Assembly (NCBI RefSeq): GCF_014904705.1
Contig: NZ_JACZCQ010000005.1
Coordinates: forward strand, 186,001-250,000
Origin: Nisaea sediminum
GTDB taxonomy: Bacteria > Pseudomonadota > Alphaproteobacteria > Thalassobaculales > Thalassobaculaceae
Direction of reading: 5' to 3'
DNA length: 64,000 nt
Position numbers and translations under genes: made by a program. The notes under the pieces were generated by a model. It saw only the letters and a program-made list of their open reading frames with translations. It was not told where the DNA came from and ran no database searches. Shown one piece after another: positions 16,470 to 26,445 of the stretch. How positions within the stretch are numbered: the stretch's first letter is position 1; the number at the start of each line of letters is the position of its first letter.

Positions 16470-17804
16470 CTACTCGGCGACTGCGGGTATCCGGGCCAGG
16501 GGTGCCTCGCCGCCGTCTCCGGTCTCGAGTTTTGCCAGCAGCTGCGATACCGGTTGCTTAAGCGCGCCGCGTTCCGCCGCGGATAATTCTTCCAGCAACG
16601 CGGCGATCGCCGGCGCAACATCATTCCCCGAAGTATGGACCGAAATGGAGGCACATCCGAGCCCGAGATAGAGATCGTAGACCCGCGCGCTGGCCAGATC
16701 CCGCGCGAGGGCGAGACGGCCGTCCTCGGTCCGGGCGACGAAACCAGCGCTCTGCAGACGGCCCAGCACCTGGGAAATGGCCTCGGCATGCGCCACGTCT
16801 TCAAGCTCGATTTCCCGCACCGGACCGCTCCGCTTCGACTCCCTCCAGAGCACCGAGAGAATGGAGAGCGCGACGGAGAGAATTCGGTCCGACCCGAGCT
16901 CCTGCTGCGTTTCGAGGTGCCGGGATCGCCACCAGTCCGGGAAGGAGGCGGCAAAAACGGCGCCGAGCAGGATCACCGTCCAGGAGGCATAGACCCAGAT
17001 CAGGAAGATCGGGATCGCCGCCATCGCACCGTAGATATTCTGGTAGGTCGGAAAGGCTGTGAGATACCAGCCGAAACCCTGCTTCAGTCCTTCGAAAGCG
17101 GCCCCCGATAGGGCGCCGCCGATCAACGCGGCGCGCCAGCTGACGGAGCGGTTGGGGACCACCATGAACAGCAGTGTGAATCCGAGGCTCTGCATCACGA
17201 CAGCAATCGCGCGATCACGCAGCCCGCCGCCGATATCGAGCGATTCGGCATCGAGACCGGCATCGGTCCAGGTCTCTCTCAGGAGCGAGAAAACGTCGCT
17301 TGTGCTGGTGATAGTAAGCCCCGCCAGGATCGGTCCAAGCGTAAGCACTGCCCAGAATGTCATGAAGCGGATCAGGATGTGCCGCTGGCGCTCGACGCGC
17401 CAGATCTTGTTGAAGGTCGATTCGATCGTCGCCAGCAGCAGGATCGCGGAGATTGAAAGACCGATGGTGCCCGCCGCCCCGAGGTTGGACGCATTGTGCA
17501 TGAAGTTGTCGATATGGGTCCGTACCGGGCCGGCAAGTTCCGGGACGAGATTCTCGAAGATCAGTCCCTCGATCGCCACCCGTGCCGCTTCGAAGGACGG
17601 AAAGGCACTGAAAATGGCGAACCCGATGGCCAGCAGCGGCACCAGCGCGAGCAGCGTCGTGTAGGTCAGCGCGGCCGCGGACTGCATGCCGCCTCCGCGG
17701 TAGAATCGAAGCAACGCAAAGCCGGCATACTCCGCCACCTCGCGCAACACGGCTGCGGCGGCGAGGCCCTTCCAGCGTTCGAGACGGTTTGCCTGATTGC
17801 TCAT
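16470..17804 (-). CDS. YihY/BrkB family membrane protein
   Basis: A 444-residue inner-membrane protein of the family once called RNase BN, now regarded as membrane proteins of unknown function. Hydrophobic segments include AAALTYTTLLALVPLLAIGFAIF (the family hallmark), a run around ILLLATIESTFNKIW, and later helices such as LIWVYASWTVILLGAVFAASF. A soluble C-terminal domain (about 340-444) resembles the extension seen in many proteobacterial members. ATG 17804 is chosen because the longer frame crosses into the spacer with fabI and lacks a ribosome site. It is divergent from fabI. Confidence 0.88.
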   Translation of the reverse strand: MSNQANRLERWKGLAAAAVLREVAEYAGFALLRFYRGGGMQSAAALTYTTLLALVPLLAIGFAIFSAFPSFEAARVAIEGLIFENLVPELAGPVRTHIDNFMHNASNLGAAGTIGLSISAILLLATIESTFNKIWRVERQRHILIRFMTFWAVLTLGPILAGLTITSTSDVFSLLRETWTDAGLDAESLDIGGGLRDRAIAVVMQSLGFTLLFMVVPNRSVSWRAALIGGALSGAAFEGLKQGFGWYLTAFPTYQNIYGAMAAIPIFLIWVYASWTVILLGAVFAASFPDWWRSRHLETQQELGSDRILSVALSILSVLWRESKRSGPVREIELEDVAHAEAISQVLGRLQSAGFVARTEDGRLALARDLASARVYDLYLGLGCASISVHTSGNDVAPAIAALLEELSAAERGALKQPVSQLLAKLETGDGGEAPLARIPAVAE

Positions 17805-17974
17805 CGTCGCGAGCCTAGCACGAAAGCGATTCGCATTGGCGACGGCAGCGCGCCGGAGCGCGGATTCATTGGCTTCGAACAGGCCCCGAGCCGGTTTGCC
17901 GAACGCGGCCTTTGGTGTAGGATCGCGCGAATCACGCTTAAACTTTTCCGGCAACCTGCGTCGAGAGGCATCGA

Positions 17975-18787
17975 ATGAGTCAACCAAGCCCGATCATGAG
18001 TGGCAAAAAGGGGCTGGTCATGGGGGTCGCAAACGACCGCTCCATCGCCTGGGGTATCGCGAAGGCGGTGGCGGCGCAGGGCGCAGAACTCGCTTTCACC
18101 TTCCAGGGCGAAGCGCTGCAGAAACGGGTCGCTCCGCTGGCCGCAGAAGTGGGCTCGGACATGGTTCTGCCCTGTGACGTGACGGACGACGCGGATGTCG
18201 CCCGCACCTTCGATACGATCCGCGAGAAATGGGGCAAGCTGGACTTCCTCGTCCATGCGATTGCCTATTCGGACAAGGAAGAGCTGAAAGGCAAGTACGT
18301 CAACACGACGCGAGGCAACTTCCTGAAGACGCTGGATATTTCCTGCTATTCCTTCACCCGGATCGCACGTGAGGCCGCACCGCTGATGACCGACGGCGGC
18401 GCGCTGCTGACGCTCAGCTACTATGGCGCCGAGCGGGTCATGCCGCACTACAACGTCATGGGCGTCGCGAAGGCCGCGCTGGAAGCCAGCATCCGCTATC
18501 TGGCGGCCGATCTCGGAGGCGACAATATCCGCGTCAACGGCCTTTCCGCGGGCCCGATGAAGACGCTCGCCGCCTCCGGCATCGGCGATTTCCGCTACAT
18601 CCTGAAATGGAACCAGTACAACTCGCCGCTGCGCCGGAACGTGACGCTGGAGGATGTCGGCGGCGCCGGCATGTACCTGCTGAGCGACCTCTCGAGCGGA
18701 GTCTCCGGCGAAGTCCACCATGTCGATTGCGGCTACAATATCGTCGGCATGAAGGCGGTGGACGCGCCCGACATTTCCACGGTCTGA
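17975..18787 (+). CDS. fabI: Enoyl-[acyl-carrier-protein] reductase (NADH)
   Basis: Reduces enoyl-ACP in the last step of each fatty-acid elongation cycle. The 270-residue length is typical. The nucleotide-binding region VMGVANDRSIAWGIAKAV is the FabI form of the SDR motif. The catalytic pair is Tyr159 and Lys166, separated by six residues as FabI requires. SAGPMKTLAASGI near 196-208 is the substrate-binding flap region. GAGAGG lies six bases before ATG 17975. aroC follows after 20 bp on the same strand, so they are co-transcribed. Confidence 0.96.
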   Translation: MSQPSPIMSGKKGLVMGVANDRSIAWGIAKAVAAQGAELAFTFQGEALQKRVAPLAAEVGSDMVLPCDVTDDADVARTFDTIREKWGKLDFLVHAIAYSDKEELKGKYVNTTRGNFLKTLDISCYSFTRIAREAAPLMTDGGALLTLSYYGAERVMPHYNVMGVAKAALEASIRYLAADLGGDNIRVNGLSAGPMKTLAASGIGDFRYILKWNQYNSPLRRNVTLEDVGGAGMYLLSDLSSGVSGEVHHVDCGYNIVGMKAVDAPDISTV

Positions 18788-18807
18788 GCCGGGAAAGCGC
18801 ATAGCAA

Positions 18808-19893
18808 ATGGCTGGAAATTCCTTCGGTGAAGCCTTCCGCTTCACCACCTGGGGCGAGAGTCACGGCCCCGCCATCGGCTGCGTCGTCGATGGCGTGCCG
18901 CCGCGCCTGCCGGTGAGCGAGAGCGACATCCAGTTCTTTCTCGACCGCCGCAAGCCGGGGCAGTCCCGCTTCACCACCCAGCGCCAGGAACCGGATCAGG
19001 TGAAAATCCTCTCCGGCGTCTTCGAGGGCCAGACCACCGGCACGCCGATCGGTCTGGTGATCGAGAACACCGACCAGCGCTCGAAGGATTACGGCGACAT
19101 CATGAGCCGGTTCCGGCCGGGCCATGCGGACTTTACCTACGAGGCAAAGTACGGCATCCGCGACTATCGCGGCGGCGGCCGTTCCTCTGCGCGCGAAACC
19201 GCGATGCGGGTCGCCGCCGGCGCCATCGCGCGCAAGATCCTCGCCGCCCGCCTCGGCAACGCCTTCCACATCCGCGGCGCACTGGTGCAGGTCGGCCCGC
19301 ACAAGGTGAACCGGGACAACTGGGACTGGGACGAGGTCGAGCGCAACCCGTTCTGGAGCCCTGACAAGGAAGCGGCCGAGACCTGGACCGGGTTCCTTGA
19401 CGACGTCCGCAAGTCCGGTTCCTCCGCCGGGGCGGTGGTTGAGATCGTCGCCGAAGGCGTGCCCGCCGGGCTCGGCGAGCCGGTCTACGGCAAGCTCGAC
19501 AGCGACCTCGCCGCGGCGATGATGACGATCAACGCGGTCAAGGGCGTGGAGATCGGCGACGGTTTCGCCGCGGCAGAGATCCCCGGCCACGAAGCCGCAG
19601 ACGAGATGCGGATGGACGGCGACAAGCCGATCTTCCTCTCGAACCATGCGGGCGGCGTACTCGGCGGGATCTCCTCCGGCCAGCCTGTTGTCGTGCGCTT
19701 CGCGGTAAAGCCGACCAGCTCGATCCTCACCCCGCGACGCTCGATCGACAGGGACGGCAACGAGGTCGAGGTCGTGACCAAGGGACGCCACGATCCGTGC
19801 GTCGGCATCCGCGCGGTCCCGGTCGGCGAAGCGATGATGGCCTGCGTGCTCGCCGACCATCTGATGCGCCACGCCGCACAGTGCGGGGCATGA
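18808..19893 (+). CDS. aroC: Chorismate synthase
   Basis: Converts 5-enolpyruvylshikimate 3-phosphate to chorismate, the last shared step of aromatic amino-acid synthesis, using reduced FMN. At 361 residues it has normal length. The N-terminal signature [20 protein letters not shown] contains the conserved histidine. [21 protein letters not shown] and the C-terminal [17 protein letters not shown] are intact FMN and substrate-binding segments. It is directly downstream of fabI. Confidence 0.97.
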   Translation: MAGNSFGEAFRFTTWGESHGPAIGCVVDGVPPRLPVSESDIQFFLDRRKPGQSRFTTQRQEPDQVKILSGVFEGQTTGTPIGLVIENTDQRSKDYGDIMSRFRPGHADFTYEAKYGIRDYRGGGRSSARETAMRVAAGAIARKILAARLGNAFHIRGALVQVGPHKVNRDNWDWDEVERNPFWSPDKEAAETWTGFLDDVRKSGSSAGAVVEIVAEGVPAGLGEPVYGKLDSDLAAAMMTINAVKGVEIGDGFAAAEIPGHEAADEMRMDGDKPIFLSNHAGGVLGGISSGQPVVVRFAVKPTSSILTPRRSIDRDGNEVEVVTKGRHDPCVGIRAVPVGEAMMACVLADHLMRHAAQCGA

Positions 19894-19996
19894 GCCGCCG
19901 CGAGTAAGCCGCGGGCGCTGAACGGACGCGCCACAGAACTGCCATCGAATTGTTTTAGGCCGCTCCCCATATGGAAATGGAGAGCGCGAGAGGAAT

Positions 19997-21772
19997 ATGG
20001 CCGCCATGATGAGATTCCTGAAAGGACTCCTGATTACATTCGGGATTCTGTTCATCGCGTTGCTCGTCGGCGGAATCGTCGGCCTGCGCTTCCTCGCCGA
20101 ACAATGGGAGGAGGAACCGCTTCCCGACAGGTTCGTGCTGTCGCTCTCCCTGAAGCCGGGTCTGAACGAAACCAGCGAGCCTTTTCCGTTCGCGGCCTAT
20201 ATAGGCGGACCTTCGCCCTCCCTGCTCGATGTCATCAACCTGCTCCGGACCGCGGGCGAGGACGAGCGCGTGCGGGGTCTCTTTCTCGATCTCTCGGAGG
20301 CCAGCGTCGGGCCGGCGGAAGCGCAGGAACTGCGGGCGGCGCTGTCACGCTTCCGGTCTGGCGGGCGCTTCGTGCATGCCTATGCCGACAGCCTGGAGGG
20401 CAATGGCGCGATCGCGCTCTATCATCTCGCCACCGGCGCCGAGAAGATCAGCCTGCAGCCCTCCGGCCTGCTCGACATCCGCGGCATCGAGCTGACCACG
20501 CCCTATCTCGGCGAGGCGCTCGAGAGCCTGAAGATTAATGCCGATTTCCGCACCCGGCACGAATATAAGGGCGCCATGACGCCACTTACGGACGGCGCAA
20601 TGCCCGCACCGGTGCGGGAGAACTACCGGCGCCTGGTGGACTCGCTCTATGCCGGGATCGCGGCGGACATCGCGACGGCACGCCGGCTTTCTCCCTCCAC
20701 GGTCAACGCCCTGATCGACACCGCACCGCTCACCGCCGCCGAGGCGAAGAGCAACGGCCTGGTCGACGAGACACGCTACCGAGATGAGGCGGCCGACGCC
20801 GCGCGGGCGAAGGCGCAGGGGGCGGACCTTGTCGGCGCAGCACGCTACCTGCGTGACGATCTCGATTTCATCAATGGCGAGGATACCGCCCGCATCGCCG
20901 TCATTGCCGTCGAGGGACCGATCATGCGCGGCCGCGCGGAGCCGTTCTCCCGCAGCCGCCAGGCCGCCGCGGAGAGCATCACGGACGCCATTAAGCAGGC
21001 GCGCGAAGACAAGAGAGTCAAGGCCATCATTCTGCGGGTCAACAGCCCGGGCGGCAGCTACACCGCGTCCGACACCATCCTGCATGCACTCTCGAAAGCC
21101 AGGGCCGACGGCCTTCCGGTGGTGGTTTCCATGAGCGACGTCGCCGCGTCCGGCGGTTACTTCGTCGCACTCGACGCGGATCATGTCGTCGCCCATCCGA
21201 CAACGATTACCGGCTCCATAGGCGTGGTGTCCGGCAAGGTCGATTTCTCCGGGTTCCTCACCGAGCACGGCATTCGCACCGACAGCGTCAATGCGGGCCG
21301 GAATGCGGGCATGTTCAGCCCGGCGCGCCCTTTCAGCGACGCCGAGGGCAGGCGTCTCGACGAGGTCCTCGACACCATCTATGCCGATTTCACCGGCAAG
21401 GTCGCGGCCGCCCGCCGCCTCGGACCGGCTGAGATCGATGCCGCCGCGCGCGGCCGGGTCTGGAGCGGACAGGACGCGAAACGGATCGGTCTTGTCGATG
21501 TGCTTGGCGGCTATGCCGAGGCGGAGGGGCTGTCCCGTGACGCCGCCGGGATCGCACCCGAGAAGCCGACCGAGCTCGTCGCCTATCCGACCGATCGCGA
21601 CAGCCTGAAGGAGTTTCTCGGTGCCCTTGAGGCAGGAGAGCTGAGCGAGGCGGCGACCCGCCTTGAAGCTCTCTTAACGATTTTGCGCTACAGTGACGTT
21701 CTTGTGACCATGTTCAACGGCGCAGGCGGCGACCGGATCAAGGCCGCCGCCCCGCCGCTCACGGTCCGCTGA
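19997..21772 (+). CDS. sppA: Signal peptide peptidase SppA, long (67-kDa) type
   Basis: An inner-membrane protease that degrades cleaved signal peptides. The 591-residue protein has an N-terminal anchor (LLITFGILFIALLVGGIVGL) and two ClpP-like repeats. The catalytic lysine is the one in TRHEYKGAMTPL in the first repeat. The serine is in SDVAASGGYFVAL in the second, as in the Lys/Ser dyad of E. coli SppA. ATGs at 19997, 20006 and 20009 are possible starts. GAGAGGA is only two bases from the first and 11 from the second, so the start may be 20006. It follows aroC by about 100 bp. Confidence 0.92.
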   Translation: MAAMMRFLKGLLITFGILFIALLVGGIVGLRFLAEQWEEEPLPDRFVLSLSLKPGLNETSEPFPFAAYIGGPSPSLLDVINLLRTAGEDERVRGLFLDLSEASVGPAEAQELRAALSRFRSGGRFVHAYADSLEGNGAIALYHLATGAEKISLQPSGLLDIRGIELTTPYLGEALESLKINADFRTRHEYKGAMTPLTDGAMPAPVRENYRRLVDSLYAGIAADIATARRLSPSTVNALIDTAPLTAAEAKSNGLVDETRYRDEAADAARAKAQGADLVGAARYLRDDLDFINGEDTARIAVIAVEGPIMRGRAEPFSRSRQAAAESITDAIKQAREDKRVKAIILRVNSPGGSYTASDTILHALSKARADGLPVVVSMSDVAASGGYFVALDADHVVAHPTTITGSIGVVSGKVDFSGFLTEHGIRTDSVNAGRNAGMFSPARPFSDAEGRRLDEVLDTIYADFTGKVAAARRLGPAEIDAAARGRVWSGQDAKRIGLVDVLGGYAEAEGLSRDAAGIAPEKPTELVAYPTDRDSLKEFLGALEAGELSEAATRLEALLTILRYSDVLVTMFNGAGGDRIKAAAPPLTVR

Positions 21773-21783
21773 GGAGAAAACTC

Positions 21784-22266
21784 ATGCCGCGCTTCCTGAC
21801 GATACTCGCTCTCGGCCTGCTGCTCGCCGCCGGACACGCGGGGAATGCGCTTGCTGCCAGTGCCGGCGATAAGGCGAACGCCAAGGTCGAAGAGGAGCGC
21901 AAGCAGAAGGACAAGGCCCAGCGCAAGAAGGACAAGGAATTCAACCGCGACATCAGCTACCGGCATGTCGTCGGCCCGGAGGTTCTTCCGCTCGGGCCCT
22001 TCACCGTCTCGCTCTATGTCGGCGGCCAGTTGACCGAACACCGGGTCAAGGTCGCGCTGCAGGCGGTCGACGTGACGAAGAAAACGGAGCTCGAAAATGC
22101 CAAGACCCAGCTCTACGGCATCGTCTACCCGCTCTGCCTCAGGCTCTTCGAGAAGGGCCGGCCCTCAGCTTCGGACCTGCTTCTCTTCAAGGCCGATGTC
22201 GAAAAACAGGTTTCGACCCGCTTCAAGGACAGCCTGAAGGGCGTCTTCATCGAGTCGGTGCTGTGA
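21784..22266 (+). CDS. Small secreted protein, weakly FliL-like C-terminus
   Basis: A 160-residue exported protein of unknown function. It has a signal peptide ending in ALAASA (about residue 26), then a highly charged, lysine-rich helical stretch (KVEEERKQKDKAQRKKDKE). The C-terminal domain contains a beta segment (FTVSLYVGGQLTEHRVKVAL) and a long helix ending KDSLKGVFIESVL. The order is reminiscent of the FliL periplasmic domain, but the match is weak. It begins 11 bp after sppA and is therefore likely in the same operon. Confidence 0.6.
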   Translation: MPRFLTILALGLLLAAGHAGNALAASAGDKANAKVEEERKQKDKAQRKKDKEFNRDISYRHVVGPEVLPLGPFTVSLYVGGQLTEHRVKVALQAVDVTKKTELENAKTQLYGIVYPLCLRLFEKGRPSASDLLLFKADVEKQVSTRFKDSLKGVFIESVL

Positions 22267-22276
22267 GCTCCGGCGC

Positions 22277-23902
22277 CTAGAGCGCCTTTGCCTGGTCCCG
22301 TAGCACGAATTTCTGGATCTTTCCGGTCGAGGTCTTCGGCAACTCTCCGAAAACCACGGTCTTCGGCGCCTTGTAATGCGCCATGCGCTCGCGGCAGAAG
22401 GCGATCAGTTCCGCTTCCGTGACCGTGGCGCCGTTTTTCAGGGTGACGAAGGCGCAGGGCGTCTCGCCCCATTTCTCGTCCGGCCGCGCCACCACCGCCG
22501 CGTCCATCACCGCCGGGTGGCGATAGAGCACGCCTTCGACCTCGATAGTGGAGATGTTCTCGCCGCCCGAGATGATGATGTCCTTCGAGCGGTCCTTCAG
22601 CTCGATATAGCCGTCCTCGTGGCAGACCCCGAGATCGCCGGTATGGAACCAGCCGCCGCGGAAAGCGTCTTCAGTGGCCTTCGGGTTTTTCAGATAGCCC
22701 TTCATGACGATATTGCCGCGCATGAAGACCTCGCCCATGGTCTCGCCGTCCATCGGGACCGGCTCCAGGGTCTCGGCATCGGCCACCATCAGTCCTTCCT
22801 GCACCGGATAGCGCACGCCCTGACGCGACTTCAGCCGGGCCTGCTCGTCGATCGGCAGGCCGTTCCACTCCTCGTGCCACTCGCAGACCACCGCGGGCCC
22901 GTAGACCTCGGTCAGGCCATAGACATGGGTCACCTTGATGCCCATCGCCTCCATGCCCTCGATCACCGATGCGGGCGGGGCGGAGGCGGCCGTCATCATC
23001 TGCACCTGGTGGTCCCAGCTCCGCTTCTGGTCGTCTGGCGCATTTAGCAGCATCGACATGATGATCGGCGCGCCGCAGAGATGGGTGACGCCGTGATCGG
23101 CGATGGCGTCGTTGATGTCCTTCGCCACGACGCGGCGGAGACAGACATGGGTTCCGGCCAGCATGGTGATGGTCCAGGGGAAGCACCAGCCGTTGCAGTG
23201 GAACATCGGCAGGGTCCAGAGATACACCGGGTGATGCGCCATGCCCCAGACCAGCGCGTTGCCAAGCGCGTTCAGATAGGCGCCGCGATGGTGATAGACG
23301 ACGCCCTTCGGATTGCCGGTGGTTCCGGACGTATAGTTGAGCGCGATGGCGTCCCACTCGTCCTTCGGAAGGATTGCCTCGAACTCCGGATCGCCCGTCG
23401 CGAGGAAATCCTCGTATTCCATCTCGCCGAGCCGTTCCCCGTCGGGCGACCCCGGGTCGGCAATATCGATGACGAGGATCTTCCGCTTCACGTCCTTCAG
23501 TGCTTCGCGGATCACAGGAGCGAATTCGGTGTCGGTCACGAGGACATCCGCCTCGCCATGCTCGAGGATGAAGCCGATGGTCGGGGCGTCGAGCCGGATA
23601 TTCATGGCGTTCAGCACGCCGCCGGTCATCGGGACTGCGAGGCTGGCCTCGAAGGCGGCGGTGATGTTCGGCGCCATGACGGCGACGGTATTGCCTTTGC
23701 CGATCCCGCGTTTCGAGAGCGCGGAGGCGAAACGGTGACAGCGCTCCCGCGTCTCCGCCCAGGAGAAGCGGCGGGCGCCGTCGATCACCGAAGCGCGTGT
23801 CGGAAACACGGCGGCGGTCCGGGCCAGGAAGGAGATCGGCGACATGGGCACGTAATTCGCCGCGTTCCGGTCCAGATTTTCCTCGAACGGATTTCCGCTC
23901 AT
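22277..23902 (-). CDS. Acyl-CoA synthetase (AMP-forming), DmdB/medium-chain type
   Basis: Activates a carboxylic acid to its CoA thioester through an acyl-adenylate. It has 541 residues from ATG 23902, after GAGAGGAAACGGGGA. The P-loop-like YTSGTTGNPKG (core adenylation motif A3), THVYGLTEVYGP (A5), GGWFHTGDLG (A7), RSKDIIISGGENIS (A8) and the catalytic lysine in PKTSTGKIQKF (A10) are all intact. The sequence resembles the family containing methylmercaptopropionate-CoA ligase (DmdB) and related medium-chain ligases, but specificity cannot be assigned without phylogeny. It is convergent with the small secreted protein. Confidence 0.9.
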   Translation of the reverse strand: MSGNPFEENLDRNAANYVPMSPISFLARTAAVFPTRASVIDGARRFSWAETRERCHRFASALSKRGIGKGNTVAVMAPNITAAFEASLAVPMTGGVLNAMNIRLDAPTIGFILEHGEADVLVTDTEFAPVIREALKDVKRKILVIDIADPGSPDGERLGEMEYEDFLATGDPEFEAILPKDEWDAIALNYTSGTTGNPKGVVYHHRGAYLNALGNALVWGMAHHPVYLWTLPMFHCNGWCFPWTITMLAGTHVCLRRVVAKDINDAIADHGVTHLCGAPIIMSMLLNAPDDQKRSWDHQVQMMTAASAPPASVIEGMEAMGIKVTHVYGLTEVYGPAVVCEWHEEWNGLPIDEQARLKSRQGVRYPVQEGLMVADAETLEPVPMDGETMGEVFMRGNIVMKGYLKNPKATEDAFRGGWFHTGDLGVCHEDGYIELKDRSKDIIISGGENISTIEVEGVLYRHPAVMDAAVVARPDEKWGETPCAFVTLKNGATVTEAELIAFCRERMAHYKAPKTVVFGELPKTSTGKIQKFVLRDQAKAL

Positions 23903-24060
23903 TCCCCGTTTCCTCTCGTTGGTTCGCGCACATGGCGGCAGCGTTCCGGGGAGGCTAGCGCCCGAACGGCACGGCTGCAATGCGCGCGCGCGGGAATTGA
24001 GCGATTGCGACACCGAAACAAGGGCGGCATGCTCGGGCTCTCCCCTACCGGATAAGACAC

Positions 24061-24858
24061 ATGCCCCATCCGCTCATCACCCAGGACCATATCGATGCCT
24101 ATTGGCGCGACGGCGCCGTGCTCATCAAGGGTCTCTTCGCCGGCTTCGTCGACGAGATTGCCGCCGGCATCGAGAAGAACCTCGCCGAACCCGGTCCCTT
24201 TGCCGGAGACAATCTGAAACCGGGCGAGGGCGGGCGCTTCTTCGAGGATTACTGCAACTGGGAGCGGATCCCGGAATTCGTCAACGTCGTGCGCCATTCG
24301 CTCGCAGCCGAGGTCGCCGCCGACCTGATGCGCTCGAAGTCCACGCAGATGTTCCACGAGCATGTGCTGGTGAAGGAGCCGGGCACCTCGAAACCGACCC
24401 CCTGGCACCAGGACAGCCCCTACTATTTCGTCGACGGCATGCAGAATGTGAGCTTCTGGGCACCGGTCGAGCCGGTCACCACGGCGACACTGCGCTGCGT
24501 CGCCGGATCACACCGCTGGGAGAAGGAAATCCTGCCGACGCGCTGGCTTTCCGACACGAACTTCTATCCGGACGAGGGCGACTATCTGCCGATCCCCGAT
24601 CCCGAGGCGGAAGGCATGACGATCCTCGAATGGCCGCTGGAGCCGGGCGACGCCGTAGCTTTCCATTACCGCAACCTGCACGGCGCGCGCGGCAACGAGA
24701 CGACACGCCGCCGCCGGGCCTTCTCTCTCCGCCTCGTCGGCGACGACGCGCGCTACGTGGAGCGGCCGGGACGCACCTCCCCGCCCTATCCGGGGCATGA
24801 CATGAAACCGGGCCAGAAACTCCGCGAGGACTGGTTCCCGATCCTCTACACAGCCTGA
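24061..24858 (+). CDS. Phytanoyl-CoA dioxygenase (PhyH) family oxygenase
   Basis: A non-haem Fe(II)/2-oxoglutarate-dependent oxygenase of 265 residues. The metal site is HQD (His116 and Asp118) with the distal His207 in FHYRNLHGARG. A downstream arginine in the RRRRAFSLRLVGDD region would bind 2-oxoglutarate. This family hydroxylates many small molecules, and the substrate is unknown. It starts an operon: a cupin gene begins 14 bp after its stop, followed by an M20 amidohydrolase 1 bp later. That grouping suggests hydroxylation followed by amide hydrolysis of one compound. Confidence 0.88.
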   Translation: MPHPLITQDHIDAYWRDGAVLIKGLFAGFVDEIAAGIEKNLAEPGPFAGDNLKPGEGGRFFEDYCNWERIPEFVNVVRHSLAAEVAADLMRSKSTQMFHEHVLVKEPGTSKPTPWHQDSPYYFVDGMQNVSFWAPVEPVTTATLRCVAGSHRWEKEILPTRWLSDTNFYPDEGDYLPIPDPEAEGMTILEWPLEPGDAVAFHYRNLHGARGNETTRRRRAFSLRLVGDDARYVERPGRTSPPYPGHDMKPGQKLREDWFPILYTA

Positions 24859-24872
24859 ACGGGATATATCCG

Positions 24873-25163
24873 ATGAGCGCCCAGCGCCCCGCCGCCACCC
24901 CGACCCTGCTGCTCGACGACGAGAAGGTCCGTATCACCCGATGGGATTTCGCGCCCGGCGCCGAGACGGGACACCACGTCCATGGCATGGACTATGTCGT
25001 CGTCCCGATGACCAATCTCACCCTGCAGCTCGAAGAGCCGGGGGGCTCGCGCACGGTCACCACGCCGGCCGGCGCCGCCTACCGCCGCGATGCCGGGGTC
25101 GAGCACAATGTGATCAACGGCGGCGATACGCCGATGTCCTTCATCGAGATCGAATACAAGTAA
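24873..25163 (+). CDS. Small cupin-domain protein
   Basis: A single-domain cupin of 96 residues. The first cupin motif is ETGHHVHGMDYVVVPM, giving likely metal-ligand histidines and an acidic residue. The second is near GVEHNVINGGDTPMSFIEIE. Such proteins may be metalloenzymes or small ligand-binding partners. It lies between and very close to a PhyH oxygenase gene and an M20 amidohydrolase gene (1 bp to the latter), so a shared pathway is likely. No activity can be assigned. Confidence 0.8.
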   Translation: MSAQRPAATPTLLLDDEKVRITRWDFAPGAETGHHVHGMDYVVVPMTNLTLQLEEPGGSRTVTTPAGAAYRRDAGVEHNVINGGDTPMSFIEIEYK

Positions 25164-25164
25164 G

Positions 25165-26340
25165 ATGACGTCCGAGAATCGGAACTACGACCATTTCCTG
25201 ACGCCCGACGAGGAAGAAGAGCTCGTCGCCTTCCGTCACGAGCTTCACCGTCATCCGGAGCTGTCCGGCGAAGAGGAGAAAACCGCCGCGCGGGTGGTCG
25301 AGTTCGTCGGCAGGCGCGGCCCCGACAAGGTGCTGACCGGCCTCGGCGGCCACGGCGTCGCGGTAATCTTCGAGGGCGCGGAGCCCGGCCCGACGCTGCT
25401 GGTGCGCTCCGAACTCGATGCGCTGCCGATCCAGGAACTCTCCGGTCTCGACTACAGCTCCGAAACCCCGGGCAAGGCCCATCTCTGCGGCCATGACGGA
25501 CACACCACGACGGTTGCCGCCCTTGCCTACGGGTTGGAAAAGCAGCGGCCGGCAAAGGGCCGCGTCGTCCTGATGTTCCAGCCGGCGGAGGAGACCGGCG
25601 CCGGCTCGGCCGCCGTGATCGCCGATCCGCGTTACGGCGAGATCCGGCCCGACATGGCGATCTCCCTGCACAATATGCCGGGCGCCCCGATCGGCCACGC
25701 GACGCTCGCCCCCGGCATCGTCTGCTGTGCCTCGCGCGGCATGGAGGTGCGGCTCACCGGCAGGACGGCCCATGCCTCTCAACCGGAAACAGGTATCTCG
25801 CCGATGGCGGCGCTCTCCGCCCTGATGCCGGCCCTGACCGCGCTCGGCGGCGGCGACGTGAAGGGCGAGCGCTTCTCCATGGCGACGGTGACCCACGCCT
25901 CGATGGGCGAGCCGGCCTACGGCGTCGCACCCGGCGCCGGCCGGTTGATGGCCACACTGCGCACCAGGTCGGACGGCGAGATGGCGGCGCTGGTCGCCGC
26001 GGCCGAGGACCTGGTGGAGCGGGCCGCGAAGGAATCCGGCCTGAGGTTCGAGATTTCCTACGACGACATCTTCGATGCCTCGGAGAATCATCCGGACGCG
26101 GTCCGCCTCCTCGAGGAAGCGCTCGACGCGCGCGGTGTCACCCACGACGCAGGCGACCTGCCGTTCCGCGGCTCCGAGGATTTCGGCCGTTTCGGTCAGG
26201 GCTCCAAAGGCGCGATGTTCTTCCTCGGCGCCGGCGAGGGCCGCCCGCATGTCCACAACCCGGACTATGTCTTTCCGGACGAGCTGATCGGTATCGGCTC
26301 CGGCGTCTTCATGCACGCGATCAGGAGCTATCTCGGCTGA
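25165..26340 (+). CDS. M20D-family amidohydrolase (N-acyl amino acid / IAA-conjugate hydrolase type)
   Basis: A 391-residue zinc or manganese amidohydrolase. It opens FRHELHRHPELSGEE, the family signature of the HipO/AbgA/IAA-amino-acid hydrolase group. The metal site includes LCGHDGHTTTVAAL, FQPAEETGAGS and a late histidine in PHVHNPDY. The lid domain lies around 190-300. It should cleave an N-acyl (amide) bond of an amino-acid conjugate. It is third in the operon with the PhyH oxygenase and cupin. Confidence 0.9.
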   Translation: MTSENRNYDHFLTPDEEEELVAFRHELHRHPELSGEEEKTAARVVEFVGRRGPDKVLTGLGGHGVAVIFEGAEPGPTLLVRSELDALPIQELSGLDYSSETPGKAHLCGHDGHTTTVAALAYGLEKQRPAKGRVVLMFQPAEETGAGSAAVIADPRYGEIRPDMAISLHNMPGAPIGHATLAPGIVCCASRGMEVRLTGRTAHASQPETGISPMAALSALMPALTALGGGDVKGERFSMATVTHASMGEPAYGVAPGAGRLMATLRTRSDGEMAALVAAAEDLVERAAKESGLRFEISYDDIFDASENHPDAVRLLEEALDARGVTHDAGDLPFRGSEDFGRFGQGSKGAMFFLGAGEGRPHVHNPDYVFPDELIGIGSGVFMHAIRSYLG

Positions 26341-26445
26341 GCCGGCGCGGCCAGAGCGTGAAGATGGACCCCGAAATCACAATTAGGTCACGGGGCGCTT
26401 GAGCGATTAGAATAAATTGAACCCAAGATGACCCGAGGAGAGGCG

